Of a DNA stretch of 64,000 nucleotides, positions 16,866 to 25,394 are shown piece by piece; the stretch's first letter is position 1; the number at the start of each line of letters is the position of its first letter. The stretch comes from Butyrivibrio sp. YAB3001. Its GTDB lineage: Bacteria > Bacillota > Clostridia > Lachnospirales > Lachnospiraceae. The translations under genes and the position numbers were made by a program. The stretch lies in contig NZ_FOKR01000010.1 in the NCBI RefSeq assembly GCF_900112195.1, forward strand, positions 1 to 64,000, read 5' to 3'. Below the pieces are notes generated by a model that was given only the letters and a program-made list of their open reading frames with translations, did no database searches and had not been told where the DNA came from.

Positions 16866-17346
16866 TTACTCCACAAGCTGTGAATCTTCTGGCCCTGGCT
16901 GCAAGAAGCGATATATTTCGGATATAGAAAGGTCCTGTTTCAATATTCTTTTCGTTTCGGAATACAAAATTGACATCATTCTGTAAGCACCACGCCGACT
17001 GGCAGGCAACCTTCACATGATCCTTACTATCATCAGAACTGCAAAGATATGCAACACCTTGATATTCTTCTGTTCCGTCTTTATATTTTACCCATGCATT
17101 GAACAGAACCTTTGACTCCTTCCCTCCTATATAGACAGTGGTTTCCAAAGGATATTCACAGTACCACTCCACATCAGCTATCTTCTCGTCATCTGTAGAC
17201 ACCATCACAGCATCAAATAATTGACTATCCAGCGCCGCCTGAATTGAATATGCGATTATTGGCTTGCCGCAAAACTCTTTTATATTCTTGCCAGGAATCC
17301 TTTTGGAGCCGCCCCTTGCGGTAATAATAGCAACCGTTTTTACCAT
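16855..17346 (-). CDS. Truncated NeuA/PseF-like cytidylyltransferase with foreign C-terminus
   Basis: 163 residues. The first 60 are unmistakably an acylneuraminate cytidylyltransferase: AIITARGGSKRIPGKNIKEF is the CTP-binding loop, then KPIIAYSIQAALDSQLFD and VMVSTDDEKIADV. From residue 61 (EWYCEYPLETTVYIGG...) the sequence no longer follows the family, which normally runs to about 230 residues and has further catalytic Asp/Arg motifs. The second part is strand-rich and unrecognised. It lies 29 bases after the AstE-like gene. Probably an in-frame deletion product; sugar activation is doubtful. Confidence 0.55.
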   Translation of the reverse strand: MVKTVAIITARGGSKRIPGKNIKEFCGKPIIAYSIQAALDSQLFDAVMVSTDDEKIADVEWYCEYPLETTVYIGGKESKVLFNAWVKYKDGTEEYQGVAYLCSSDDSKDHVKVACQSAWCLQNDVNFVFRNEKNIETGPFYIRNISLLAARARRFTACGVNAE

Positions 17347-17375
17347 ATCATCTCAGTCCCCATCAATAGTACATC

Positions 17376-18296
17376 TCAAACCATCTTTATCACTGCTGTT
17401 TCCGCATATGTAATCGGGTCAGAATGCATAAAGAACAGCGTACCTCTTCTTGGCGCGTACAATGTTTCCATTACTGAACCATCATAGGGATTTATGATCT
17501 CAGCAAGAGGAGTCCCCTCATCCACACTGTCTCCCACTTTTACAAGCGGCTCAAATATGCCTGATTTTGCAGTTCTGACACTAATCAGCTCCTTATCACT
17601 TATAACTATTGACGGGTGATCACCATTTTCCTGGTATTTTACAAATCCAACGCTTTTGCAGAATCTAAGAATAGACAGCACTGCCTGACCGGCACTCTTT
17701 TTATCAATCCTACTTGTTGTAGATGTATAGAGGCTGTAAGCTTTTGTGTTCCACACCTGCCAGTTATAGTTCAGCGTTGCCGTATCATACGGTCTGACAG
17801 TTCTTTTTACAACGTAAGGCATTCCAAACTTCATTGCCGTTATAACATCAGAATATCCTTCATCCATTAGTCTCACATGTGGTATAAACTCACCCGGCAT
17901 GTAAAATGATGTAAACTGAATCCCATACTCGTAATCTTTTATCTGAGAAAAAATGCCGTCGGCAATTCTCTGGGTAGTCTCCCCTAGGTCATACCCTGGG
18001 AACATTCTGTTTATGTCAGTATTATCAATAGTCCAGAATCGCTTCTGCGTATTAATCGAATATGGGTTACAGCAGGGTATAATCAGAATTTTGACATCAG
18101 GACGAATTCGTCTTTCTTCCTCAAGCTGCCTGAATTTTTTAACAAGCTGGGAACAACAGTATAACTGCTGAACTTCATTTCCCCGCATGCTTCCGACAAT
18201 GCAGAGAGACTTTTTGCCCTTTCCAAATTCAAAACCTGTTATTCTGAAACTGTCTCTGTACAGCCCTTTGATCTCATAAATAATCTTCTTTTTCAT
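17376..18296 (-). CDS. AstE/aspartoacylase-like protein with degenerate zinc site
   Basis: 306 residues of the succinylglutamate desuccinylase/aspartoacylase (M14-related) fold with a C-terminal beta domain. The first zinc motif reads SMRGNE (R38, E41), with Arg in place of the His of HGxE, and the third-ligand position reads GIQFTS (about 126-130) instead of DxH. The substrate-binding NR is kept in DINRMFPG. Both histidines are therefore missing, so a metal-dependent hydrolase is unlikely; a regulatory or scaffold partner of the upstream paralogue is plausible. The start overlaps the upstream gene by 4 bases (ATGA), so the two are translationally coupled. Confidence 0.8.
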   Translation of the reverse strand: MKKKIIYEIKGLYRDSFRITGFEFGKGKKSLCIVGSMRGNEVQQLYCCSQLVKKFRQLEEERRIRPDVKILIIPCCNPYSINTQKRFWTIDNTDINRMFPGYDLGETTQRIADGIFSQIKDYEYGIQFTSFYMPGEFIPHVRLMDEGYSDVITAMKFGMPYVVKRTVRPYDTATLNYNWQVWNTKAYSLYTSTTSRIDKKSAGQAVLSILRFCKSVGFVKYQENGDHPSIVISDKELISVRTAKSGIFEPLVKVGDSVDEGTPLAEIINPYDGSVMETLYAPRRGTLFFMHSDPITYAETAVIKMV

Positions 18297-19240
18297 ACAG
18301 CCATGACTTCCTTTTTAAGCAGTCTGCCAATGAGCGATCCTTCATCAACAATCGGGTATTCTCTTATGGTAAAAAGAATTCCGTCTACAGGACTTTCAAC
18401 ATTTTGTAAAACCTGCCCGGAAAGCGGATCAATAATCCTCCCAATCCTGTCGCCCTTACAAAGCTTCTCCCAGTGCTTCACATCAGGGATAAAAAGCCCA
18501 CCTGATGCCGCATTGAGAAAACAGACATCTTCAGCATTCTCAGAAACAATAGGCTTTCTTGGTGCTTTCGTTTCTCCGGTCCACATTCCCATATAATGCA
18601 TTAGCCCCAGTATCCCATCCACAAGCTGGTCACCGTACTCTTTTGTTATACGCATCCCAACGCCCATCTCAACAACAAGGCATGGTGTTCCCGCATGGTT
18701 TAGGCTGTATGCAAACGTAGACTCAAGAACAGTACTTGCTTCATGTATCCAGACAAAATCAACATTGCAATGCTTTGCAAGTGGAACAAGTTCTTCTTTA
18801 TGGAGTCTGTTGATTCTTATTTGCGGAATCTCAGTAAGATAGATATTACTTGCATGTATATCCAGCACCACAGCGGATCCTGATACATCCTTTAAAATAT
18901 TTGCAGCAAGTAATTCTGTCATATTGCCTTCTGTATTTCCCGGAAATATCCTGTTCATATCAAGGTCAAAAGCTGGTATCCCTCGGATCACCGAGTCTAT
19001 CCCAAGTGGATTCATGGCAGGGTAGATGTCAACTATTCCCTTAAGGCACTTTTTGTTTTCCTCTATCTGCCTTGCAAGTTCAAAGCATACATACTGCCCT
19101 TCAAGCTCATCTCCGTGTATTCCTGTAACAATGCTTATTCGCTTCGGAACACTTTCAGAGCCATCCGGCAATATGCGTCTTTTTTTTATTCTTAAAACTT
19201 CATCAACTGGTAGTGCTACCTCTGCTACAGTTTTTATCAT
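18293..19240 (-). CDS. AstE/aspartoacylase-like metal-dependent deacylase
   Basis: 315 residues. The zinc site is complete: GIHGDE gives H42 and E45, and LDIHAS gives H129. DMNRIFPG holds the substrate-carboxylate-binding Asn-Arg (96-97). A beta-rich C-terminal domain (about 230-315) resembles that of succinylglutamate desuccinylases. Enzymes of this class hydrolyse N-acyl amino acids or related amides. It starts at a TGATG overlap with the transglutaminase-like gene and overlaps its inactive-looking paralogue downstream. In this operon a natural task would be removing or exchanging an acyl or amino-acid group on the ATP-grasp product; this is inference. Confidence 0.85.
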   Translation of the reverse strand: MIKTVAEVALPVDEVLRIKKRRILPDGSESVPKRISIVTGIHGDELEGQYVCFELARQIEENKKCLKGIVDIYPAMNPLGIDSVIRGIPAFDLDMNRIFPGNTEGNMTELLAANILKDVSGSAVVLDIHASNIYLTEIPQIRINRLHKEELVPLAKHCNVDFVWIHEASTVLESTFAYSLNHAGTPCLVVEMGVGMRITKEYGDQLVDGILGLMHYMGMWTGETKAPRKPIVSENAEDVCFLNAASGGLFIPDVKHWEKLCKGDRIGRIIDPLSGQVLQNVESPVDGILFTIREYPIVDEGSLIGRLLKKEVMAV

Positions 19241-20076
19241 CAGAACAATGCTCCTCTGCTTATGATGCTCTGTCCGGGGCTTATCTCAGATACATTCACA
19301 TATATATCCTGTGTCTGCTCTCCTCCCCCATGCATAATCCCTCTATTAATCTGGCACTCATTTGCATCCCTGCCACAGCCTATTTTTATGTGTGAGTCTT
19401 GCACCAGAATATTATTTGTCGGGTCAAGGCCATACCATTTTCCATCATCTATAACTTCCACCCATGCATGAGATTCACCCTCTCCTATGATGAGTCCGGT
19501 TACGTATCTGGCTGAACATCCTGACATATTAAGGAGTGAGATCATGATATGGGAATAATCCTGGCATACTCCCCTTCCAATCGAAAAAGCTTCCTCTGCC
19601 CCTGTATCGATTCCGGTACATCCTTTTTCATAAACCAGGTATTCATGAAGTTTTTCCATTATATGCTTTGCCTTATCAAGTGTTTTTTTCTCGTCAAAAG
19701 AAGGCATATCAGCCCTTATGGATTCCAAATATTCCCGTAGCCTTTCTCCTGGAACAGTAAGTCCATGACTATGCCTGTATATCATCTCTTCAGTTTCAGT
19801 TGAGGCAGATTCATGCGTCGCACATCCGCATTCTGCATCACCCTTAATGTGATATTTAAAATATGAATGCGGTATCTCATTGCTGCCATATATGTATCTG
19901 TTTCCGTGGGAATCGGTAGCCCATTCTGCTTTTGTTTCTGGTATCATATCGATCTTTATATTCGATATTTTCTGTCTGTCACTATCCTTTGGGATACACT
20001 TTATAGTGTAGCAGCACCATGAAACATCAGCAGAATAGCGGATTTCCATGCAATAATCAAAATGAAGTTTTTTCAC
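19240..20076 (-). CDS. Transglutaminase-like protein (bacterial N-terminal domain type)
   Basis: 278 residues. The N-terminal beta domain (about 1-90) is that of bacterial transglutaminase-like proteins; the papain-like core has Cys171 in GRGVCQDYSH, His203 in ESHAWVEV and Asp218 in YGLDPTN. It starts with GTG, supported by AAGGAT about nine bases upstream. This family is repeatedly encoded beside alpha-E and circularly permuted ATP-grasp proteins, as here, and is thought to hydrolyse or transfer amide bonds made by the ligase. There is no signal peptide, so the protein is probably cytoplasmic. The following AstE-like gene overlaps its stop. Confidence 0.9.
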   Translation of the reverse strand: MKKLHFDYCMEIRYSADVSWCCYTIKCIPKDSDRQKISNIKIDMIPETKAEWATDSHGNRYIYGSNEIPHSYFKYHIKGDAECGCATHESASTETEEMIYRHSHGLTVPGERLREYLESIRADMPSFDEKKTLDKAKHIMEKLHEYLVYEKGCTGIDTGAEEAFSIGRGVCQDYSHIMISLLNMSGCSARYVTGLIIGEGESHAWVEVIDDGKWYGLDPTNNILVQDSHIKIGCGRDANECQINRGIMHGGGEQTQDIYVNVSEISPGQSIISRGALF

Positions 20077-20095
20077 GACATCACATCCTTAACCC

Positions 20096-20761
20096 TTAGG
20101 CAATCAACGTCTCTACCATTCTTATCACACCGTAATAATCTACTTCCTGTTCTTCCACAGCCTTGCGGATTTCCTCGAGTCTGTCTTTTTTTATGTCCAT
20201 ACCGCTCTTTTCAATCCTTGGAATCATTCTGTTTGCCTCTCTTACCAGCACCTCTCTTCCAAGCCCCAGCCTTGCATAAAGATCGAATCTTTCAATCCTT
20301 TTTCCGGACTTGATTATGTTCCTTACGTGATCATCATCCAGCTTGTCATCTATCATTCCCCAAAACGCCAAAATGTCATCTATTACAAGCTGAAGCTCAA
20401 TGAGCGGTGCATCGCTAAGCTTTGCCTTGTTCATCTCATATATCGCAAGCTGTATATATGAAAGAGACTCTGAGCCAATGCTTTCCCTCAGCACAATGGC
20501 ATTATCATAGGCTCTGATGAGATTACTGATAATTGAGTCAGGATTATTCTCATCAAAGGGATAAGACTCCATAAAATCCTGCTTGTCCTTGTAAATATCC
20601 GGTATATCAATCATCTGGCAAAAATCATGATAGCTGTCACGGATTTCATCAATCATGGTGTCATAGCTTTTGAAATAACACCTAACCAACGTGTACACCC
20701 GCTCTGCATATCTTCCCAGCCAGTATAATCTGTTTGTCTGTTCTACTGAGATAATACCCAT
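20096..20761 (-). CDS. Alpha-E domain protein (DUF403)
   Basis: 221 residues, almost entirely helical. Family hallmarks: RLYWLGRYAERVYTL at the start, RAYDNAIVLRESIGSESL in the middle and NIIKSGKRIERFDLYARL towards the end. Many relatives are about 300 residues, so this is a compact version. Alpha-E proteins accompany circularly permuted ATP-grasp ligases and transglutaminase-like proteins in many bacteria; their biochemical role is not established. The gene overlaps the end of the ATP-grasp gene by 19 bases and lies 19 bases before the transglutaminase-like gene. Confidence 0.9.
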   Translation of the reverse strand: MGIISVEQTNRLYWLGRYAERVYTLVRCYFKSYDTMIDEIRDSYHDFCQMIDIPDIYKDKQDFMESYPFDENNPDSIISNLIRAYDNAIVLRESIGSESLSYIQLAIYEMNKAKLSDAPLIELQLVIDDILAFWGMIDDKLDDDHVRNIIKSGKRIERFDLYARLGLGREVLVREANRMIPRIEKSGMDIKKDRLEEIRKAVEEQEVDYYGVIRMVETLIA

Positions 20762-22062
20762 GTATCCTTAAACCCTCCTCCCTGTGAAGAATTTACAATG
20801 AATGAGTCAGGATTCCTTGAAAAACGCGTAAGACCACTTTTCCATACAAGTGGCTCATCTGCCATCAGCACAAATGCCCTGAGGTCTGCTTTTCTTGGAA
20901 CCATATCATCGCCTTCAAGAATATCCAGATCCTGGAAGTCGATGACTTCCTGTGCGATAAACCTTCTTGGCTCTGCCTTGAGAAGGCTTATAAAGCTCTC
21001 CTTCTGCTCCATTGTCATTGAACTGCCAAACACCACTCCATAGCCACCCGCTTCTGCCACATCCTTGAGTACCAAACTGTCAAACTTATCAAGCACATAT
21101 TTCATATCTTCTTCATAGAAGGGCAGATATGTCGGTGCATTCTGGAGTATTGGCTCTTCGCCCAGATAATAGCTGATCATTTTGGGGACGAAATAGTAAA
21201 TGCCTTTATCATCAGCAATACCATTGCCCGGTGCGTTTATCAGGGCAACGTTGCCTTTCCTGAAAACATCATAGATATGAGGAATTCCTATGACAGACTC
21301 GGGGTTGAAATTCATAGGATCAAGGTATTCATCAGAGATTCTTCTGTAAACAGCCCCGACTCTCTCATGCTTTCCATCAGCAGTTATAAAGTATAGCTTG
21401 TCATTTTCCACGATCAGCTCAGAACCGTTGGCAAGATGCGCTCCCGTCTGCTCAGCAAGATAAGAATGTTCAAAATATGCAGCATTATATCTTCCGGGTG
21501 TTAGGATAACTGTGTGTCCCCCGACATTCACATTATCCATAGTCCGCCTTAGGAGCTTTGCATAATTTCGGTTGTCTTCAAGCCTGACATCATTGAATGT
21601 TCCGGGTGAACTCCTTCTACAGAGCTCCCTGGCTATCATGGGATACGAAGCTCCTGAAGGAACACGCAGGTTGTCCTCCAATATATACCACTGCCCGTCT
21701 TTACCTTTTACAAGGTCGATTCCTGATATGTGGGAATAGATTCCTTTTACCGGGCAAACTCCCTCGCACTCAACCATATAACCACTGGAAGCAAAGATAA
21801 AATCCTCAGGCACAACGCCGTCCTTTACAATCTTCTTGCCACTGTATATATCCTTAAGAAAAAGATTCAATGCAGTAACACGCTGTTTTAGCCCCTTTTC
21901 AAGGTATTCAAATTCATCGTGTTCTATAACCCTTGGTATGGCGTCAAAGGGAAAAAGCTGCTCCTTAAACTCATTATTCTTATAGATTCCAAATTTCACT
22001 CCATACCTTGCCAGCAGTGCATTGACATCATCTGTATGTTTTAGCAGGTTTACATTGTTCAT
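20743..22062 (-). CDS. Circularly permuted ATP-grasp ligase (CP_ATPgrasp)
   Basis: 439 residues. Signature segments of the circularly permuted ATP-grasp family are all present: ILEDNLRVPSGASY (127-140), LTPGRYNAAYFEHS (187-200), VYRRISDEYLDP (about 238-249), GNGIADDKGIYYFVP (279-293) and the C-terminal NSSQGGGFKDTWVL. Comparative genomics predicts that such proteins form amide or peptide bonds using ATP. ATG 22062 has AAAGGAA upstream and lies 35 bases inside the FUSC gene, so translation is coupled. The substrate is unknown; the adjoining amino-acid importer suggests an amino acid is one of them. Confidence 0.92.
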   Translation of the reverse strand: MNNVNLLKHTDDVNALLARYGVKFGIYKNNEFKEQLFPFDAIPRVIEHDEFEYLEKGLKQRVTALNLFLKDIYSGKKIVKDGVVPEDFIFASSGYMVECEGVCPVKGIYSHISGIDLVKGKDGQWYILEDNLRVPSGASYPMIARELCRRSSPGTFNDVRLEDNRNYAKLLRRTMDNVNVGGHTVILTPGRYNAAYFEHSYLAEQTGAHLANGSELIVENDKLYFITADGKHERVGAVYRRISDEYLDPMNFNPESVIGIPHIYDVFRKGNVALINAPGNGIADDKGIYYFVPKMISYYLGEEPILQNAPTYLPFYEEDMKYVLDKFDSLVLKDVAEAGGYGVVFGSSMTMEQKESFISLLKAEPRRFIAQEVIDFQDLDILEGDDMVPRKADLRAFVLMADEPLVWKSGLTRFSRNPDSFIVNSSQGGGFKDTWVLSQ

Positions 22063-22600
22063 AGGCAGTTTCCTTTTTCTCTTCGATATTTTCTAACTCT
22101 TCCATTTTCTTCATATATCTGTAATTCAAAGCAAGTCCAAGCATAATTCCTATTAAGGTATCCAGAGATCTGTTAGCAACGAATATGTATGGGTTTTCAT
22201 CCATAAGATGATTTACGACTATGCTCAGAAAAACAACACATGAAAAATATGATGCTTTCTTCTGCTTTATAACAACAGTTGTATATATTATGGGAATCAA
22301 TGCTATTGATATGATGCAGTAATGAAGAAAGCTATCACCAAGTTGCGGGACTCTTTGTTTTATCAAGATATATATCAGCCCATATGCAGCTCCTATGCCC
22401 GTCCCAACTGTCCTTTGAAGCGCATTTTGAACTGTGTTTTTTGTCTGGTTCTGTATGCACCATAAAACTGCCAGTGCTGAATAAAACGGTGCTCCCTGTT
22501 TTCCCCTCATGAAATAAATAGCAAAGCAGATAAGCACTCCTAATGCTGATTTTATAATCCGCATCCCTATATGCGGAACATGTACCATGCCCTTTTCCAT
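22028..22600 (-). CDS. FUSC / aromatic-acid-exporter-type membrane protein
   Basis: 190 residues with about five or six hydrophobic segments in the first 160 and a charged cytoplasmic tail. The pattern GAPFYSALAVLWCIQNQTKNTVQNALQR with GTGIGAA is that of the ArAE/FUSC N-terminal membrane half; the soluble half is absent. Relatives are proposed to export small acids or to act as membrane anchors. It starts 3 bases after the kinase-like gene stops and overlaps the ATP-grasp gene by 35 bases. In this operon export of the ligase product is the simplest idea, untested. Confidence 0.75.
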   Translation of the reverse strand: MEKGMVHVPHIGMRIIKSALGVLICFAIYFMRGKQGAPFYSALAVLWCIQNQTKNTVQNALQRTVGTGIGAAYGLIYILIKQRVPQLGDSFLHYCIISIALIPIIYTTVVIKQKKASYFSCVVFLSIVVNHLMDENPYIFVANRSLDTLIGIMLGLALNYRYMKKMEELENIEEKKETAYEQCKPAKTYR

Positions 22601-22603
22601 ATA

Positions 22604-22897
22604 TCAGTCAAAAACACTCCTCACAACTCCACACAGAATATCGGCGCTTGTATCAGCTCCAAACTTTCCGGAATCTATGCATATATCTCTGTTGTCAAAG
22701 ATTCCTGCTATATCCTTACAATATTTACGCCTGTAATTCTCGCGGGCTTTATCGACATCCTGTATCATTCCCCTTGCAGTATGTTCAACAATATCCCTGT
22801 CATAAAATTCTATTCCCAGTTCAGCGGCCATCTTCTGAGCTATTGTTCTTCCCATCGCGCCAAACTGTCTGGAGATCGTAATTACATATTTATCCAT
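22604..22897 (-). CDS. Cytidylate kinase-like protein, internally deleted
   Basis: 97 residues. The first 40 fit the cytidylate-kinase-like family (YVITISRQFGAMGRTIAQKM, then IEFYDRDIVE) and the last 45 fit its end (RENYRRKYCKDI, then DICIDSGKFGADTSADIL). Family members are about 200 residues; the middle, including the NMP-binding and LID parts, is missing and the join lies near residues 40-50. Even the P-loop is atypical (FGAMGRT). It overlaps the upstream permease stop by 8 bases and is read in the same operon. Catalysis is unlikely. Confidence 0.65.
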   Translation of the reverse strand: MDKYVITISRQFGAMGRTIAQKMAAELGIEFYDRDIVEHTARGMIQDVDKARENYRRKYCKDIAGIFDNRDICIDSGKFGADTSADILCGVVRSVFD

Positions 22898-23696
22898 TGT
22901 AGGCCCATCCTGTCTGCCTTCTCTCCTCCAAAACCGGAGTTTTTTTCACTTTTACAGTCATTTTCTTTTTCTGCAGATTCCTTACTGTCATGGAAATCGA
23001 AAAATTGATCACAAAGTAAATGGTTGCAGCAAGACCAAACAGTACAAATACGTCAGATACATTTATCGAATTAAGTCCGTTATACCTGTTAGCTGCTGAC
23101 AAAACCTGCTTGGTCCTTGCCATAAGCTCAATAACTGCAACATTTGCAAGAAATGAGCTGTCCTTGATAGTTGTTATAACCTGGCTTAAAAGTGTAGGGA
23201 CAATTGCTCTGAATGTCTGAGGCAGCACAATATACCACATGATCTGAAGCATGGAAAATCCCTGCGATTGCCCAGCTTCAATCTGTCCATGAGAAACGGA
23301 ATTCAATCCGCCCCTCACTATTTCGGCAATAACACCTGATGTATATAAAATAAGCGCCACAGCAGCCTTAAACAAAAGCTTGTTGTTTACTGAAGAAAGA
23401 CCGAACATCTGCCTGTCTACAAATCCCGGTGCAGGACAGAATACAACACATATGAAGATCCAGAATAACAACGGTGTGTTTCTGAACACTTCTATGTATA
23501 TTACGGAAAGAGCCTTCAGTACTCCTGTCTGTTTACCTGTACAATAATTCCTCATAAGTGCCAGTACAGTTCCTATCACTATACTGAAAAGTACTGCAGC
23601 AACAGATATTATCAGTGTAAAGAGCACCCCCTGAAGTATGAATTTTATAATTGCCGGATTTCTCAGCATTGAAAGGCTGCCATCCAATGTGTTCAT
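22890..23696 (-). CDS. Polar amino-acid ABC transporter permease (HisM/GlnP family)
   Basis: 268 residues with five or six membrane segments and the permease signature ELVRGGxxSVxxGQxEAG-like loop (IAEIVRGGLNSVSHGQIEAGQSQG) followed by VLPQTFRAIVP. ATG 23696 has GGAGG upstream. Together with the next permease, the binding protein and the ATPase it makes a complete polar amino-acid importer. The last codons overlap the kinase-like gene, tying the transporter to the ligase genes downstream on one transcript. Confidence 0.92.
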   Translation of the reverse strand: MNTLDGSLSMLRNPAIIKFILQGVLFTLIISVAAVLFSIVIGTVLALMRNYCTGKQTGVLKALSVIYIEVFRNTPLLFWIFICVVFCPAPGFVDRQMFGLSSVNNKLLFKAAVALILYTSGVIAEIVRGGLNSVSHGQIEAGQSQGFSMLQIMWYIVLPQTFRAIVPTLLSQVITTIKDSSFLANVAVIELMARTKQVLSAANRYNGLNSINVSDVFVLFGLAATIYFVINFSISMTVRNLQKKKMTVKVKKTPVLEERRQTGWAYNG

Positions 23697-23697
23697 A

Positions 23698-24414
23698 TCA
23701 CGCCTCCTTTGGTGTGCCGTTCTGGAATACTTTCTGATCCCTCTTCTTTAATGATGTCTCCCACATCGATGCAAAGGATGAAAGAGGGAAACAGATCAGG
23801 AAGAATATTACTCCACATACGATATATGCTGGAGCATACGAGCCACCTGTGTTTTCTCCTGTAACAAAGCTATACGTAAGCGATAAAAGATCTGCTCCAC
23901 CCACTATGTATAAACAGGAAGTATTTTTAATCATGTTCACAATTACATTTGTCATCGGTGGCAAAATCACTTTTATACTCTGTGGGATTATGATGTAAAA
24001 CATCTGTCCTGCATACCCAAATCCCTGGGACTGGGCTGCTTCGAACTGGCCCTTCGGCACCGACTCTATCCCTGCCCTTATAACTTCTGCCATGTATGCT
24101 CCGGTATATATACCAAGTGCCAGGAATCCAGTGACTATAATTCCAGGACTGTGACCAGAAAAAGCCAGTGCATAGTATAGAAAGCACATCTGTAAAAGGA
24201 CCGGTGTATTCTGAATCACCTCAACATACACTCTGCTGATACTCTTCAGTATTTTTCTATTACTTGTTGCCATAAGTCCAAATATGATTCCAAGCAAAAG
24301 AGCTATCAGGAGCGCCACCACGGCTGTTTTCAATGTATTTGCAAGCCCGAGGAGGAATGTCCCCCGATAAATCCATATTTTATTCCATGCTCTTGGTGAG
24401 AATAATCCAGACAT
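23698..24414 (-). CDS. Polar amino-acid ABC transporter permease (HisQ/GlnP family)
   Basis: 238 residues with the same architecture as its neighbour: AEVIRAGIESVPKGQFEAAQSQGFG is the EAA-type coupling loop, followed by IIPQSIKVILPP. GGAGG lies about ten bases before the ATG. It stops one base before the partner permease starts and begins 17 bases after the binding-protein gene. It should form a heterodimeric channel with the 22890-23696 product. Confidence 0.92.
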   Translation of the reverse strand: MSGLFSPRAWNKIWIYRGTFLLGLANTLKTAVVALLIALLLGIIFGLMATSNRKILKSISRVYVEVIQNTPVLLQMCFLYYALAFSGHSPGIIVTGFLALGIYTGAYMAEVIRAGIESVPKGQFEAAQSQGFGYAGQMFYIIIPQSIKVILPPMTNVIVNMIKNTSCLYIVGGADLLSLTYSFVTGENTGGSYAPAYIVCGVIFFLICFPLSSFASMWETSLKKRDQKVFQNGTPKEA

Positions 24415-24431
24415 TGCCGGTCCTCCGTTAC

Positions 24432-25334
24432 TTAATCAAGTCCATTTTCTGAAACAAGTTTAGCAATTGTTCCGTTATCAAAGCTCTCGGTTACAAGATC
24501 CTCTGCAACCTTTGAAAGGCCTGATTCCTTCGTGGTTGCGATACCATAATTCTGTGGTGAGAACTCTGCATCGATATAAGATCTTCCCTCTGTCTTGTAT
24601 ATAGCAAGTATGGACTTATCGACACAGAACGCATCAACTTCACCGGCACTAAGTGCTGTAGAGATTGTTGGATAATCATCATACTGCTGGAACTTTATAC
24701 CATCAGTCCAGGTGGCCGGATCAAAGCTTTCTTCATCAAAGCCATCACCACTTATAAGACCTTTTTCAATCATTGCTTTTACAAGAGCCTTAGCTGATGT
24801 TGATCCGGAAGAGACACCTACAGTTGCATCAGCCAAATCATCAAGTGTCTTAATTCCTTTTGAATCCTCAACAAGAACGCTTACATAATCTGTATAGTAC
24901 GGTGTCGTAAAATCCCAGCTCTCTTTTCTTTCATCAGTGATTGTGAATGTAGCGAGTACACAATCAATATCTCCTGAATCAAGAAGCTCAGTTCTCGTTG
25001 CAGCTGTTACGGCTGTAAACTCCACATCAACTCCAAGCTTACCTGCCAGAGCTTTTGCAAGTTCAATTTCCATTCCTGTATACTCACCTGTCAGCGGATC
25101 TTCATAGCCGAAGCCAACTACCGCATTCTTAACGCCAACCTTCAGGACACCTCTATCAACAATTGCCTGTACATCCGCTGCCACACTTTCATCGGCTGGC
25201 GCTGCTGCCAAAGGTGTCTCCTGGGAAGCCTCTGTTATCTCTGTTACTTCTGGTGGCTCTGAAGCACTTCCACAGGCAACAAGCATCGCCCCCATGATCC
25301 CCGCTACCACTGTGCTTAATAATCTTCTCTTCAT
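24432..25334 (-). CDS. Amino-acid ABC transporter substrate-binding lipoprotein
   Basis: 300 residues. The lipoprotein signal ends AMLVACGS; after an acidic linker the family-3 solute-binding fold starts at IVDRGVLKVGVK (about residue 60). TFTITDERKESWDFTTPYYTD is typical of glutamine/glutamate and other polar amino-acid receptors, and SSGSTSAKAL marks the second lobe. The ligand cannot be called from these motifs. GAGGAGG precedes the ATG. The protein is anchored outside the membrane and feeds the two permeases encoded just downstream. Confidence 0.92.
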   Translation of the reverse strand: MKRRLLSTVVAGIMGAMLVACGSASEPPEVTEITEASQETPLAAAPADESVAADVQAIVDRGVLKVGVKNAVVGFGYEDPLTGEYTGMEIELAKALAGKLGVDVEFTAVTAATRTELLDSGDIDCVLATFTITDERKESWDFTTPYYTDYVSVLVEDSKGIKTLDDLADATVGVSSGSTSAKALVKAMIEKGLISGDGFDEESFDPATWTDGIKFQQYDDYPTISTALSAGEVDAFCVDKSILAIYKTEGRSYIDAEFSPQNYGIATTKESGLSKVAEDLVTESFDNGTIAKLVSENGLD

Positions 25335-25394
25335 AATTTTTTCCTCCTCGTTTTGTCTATAGACAGTACAGATAAAATACTCTGTACATTGTCA

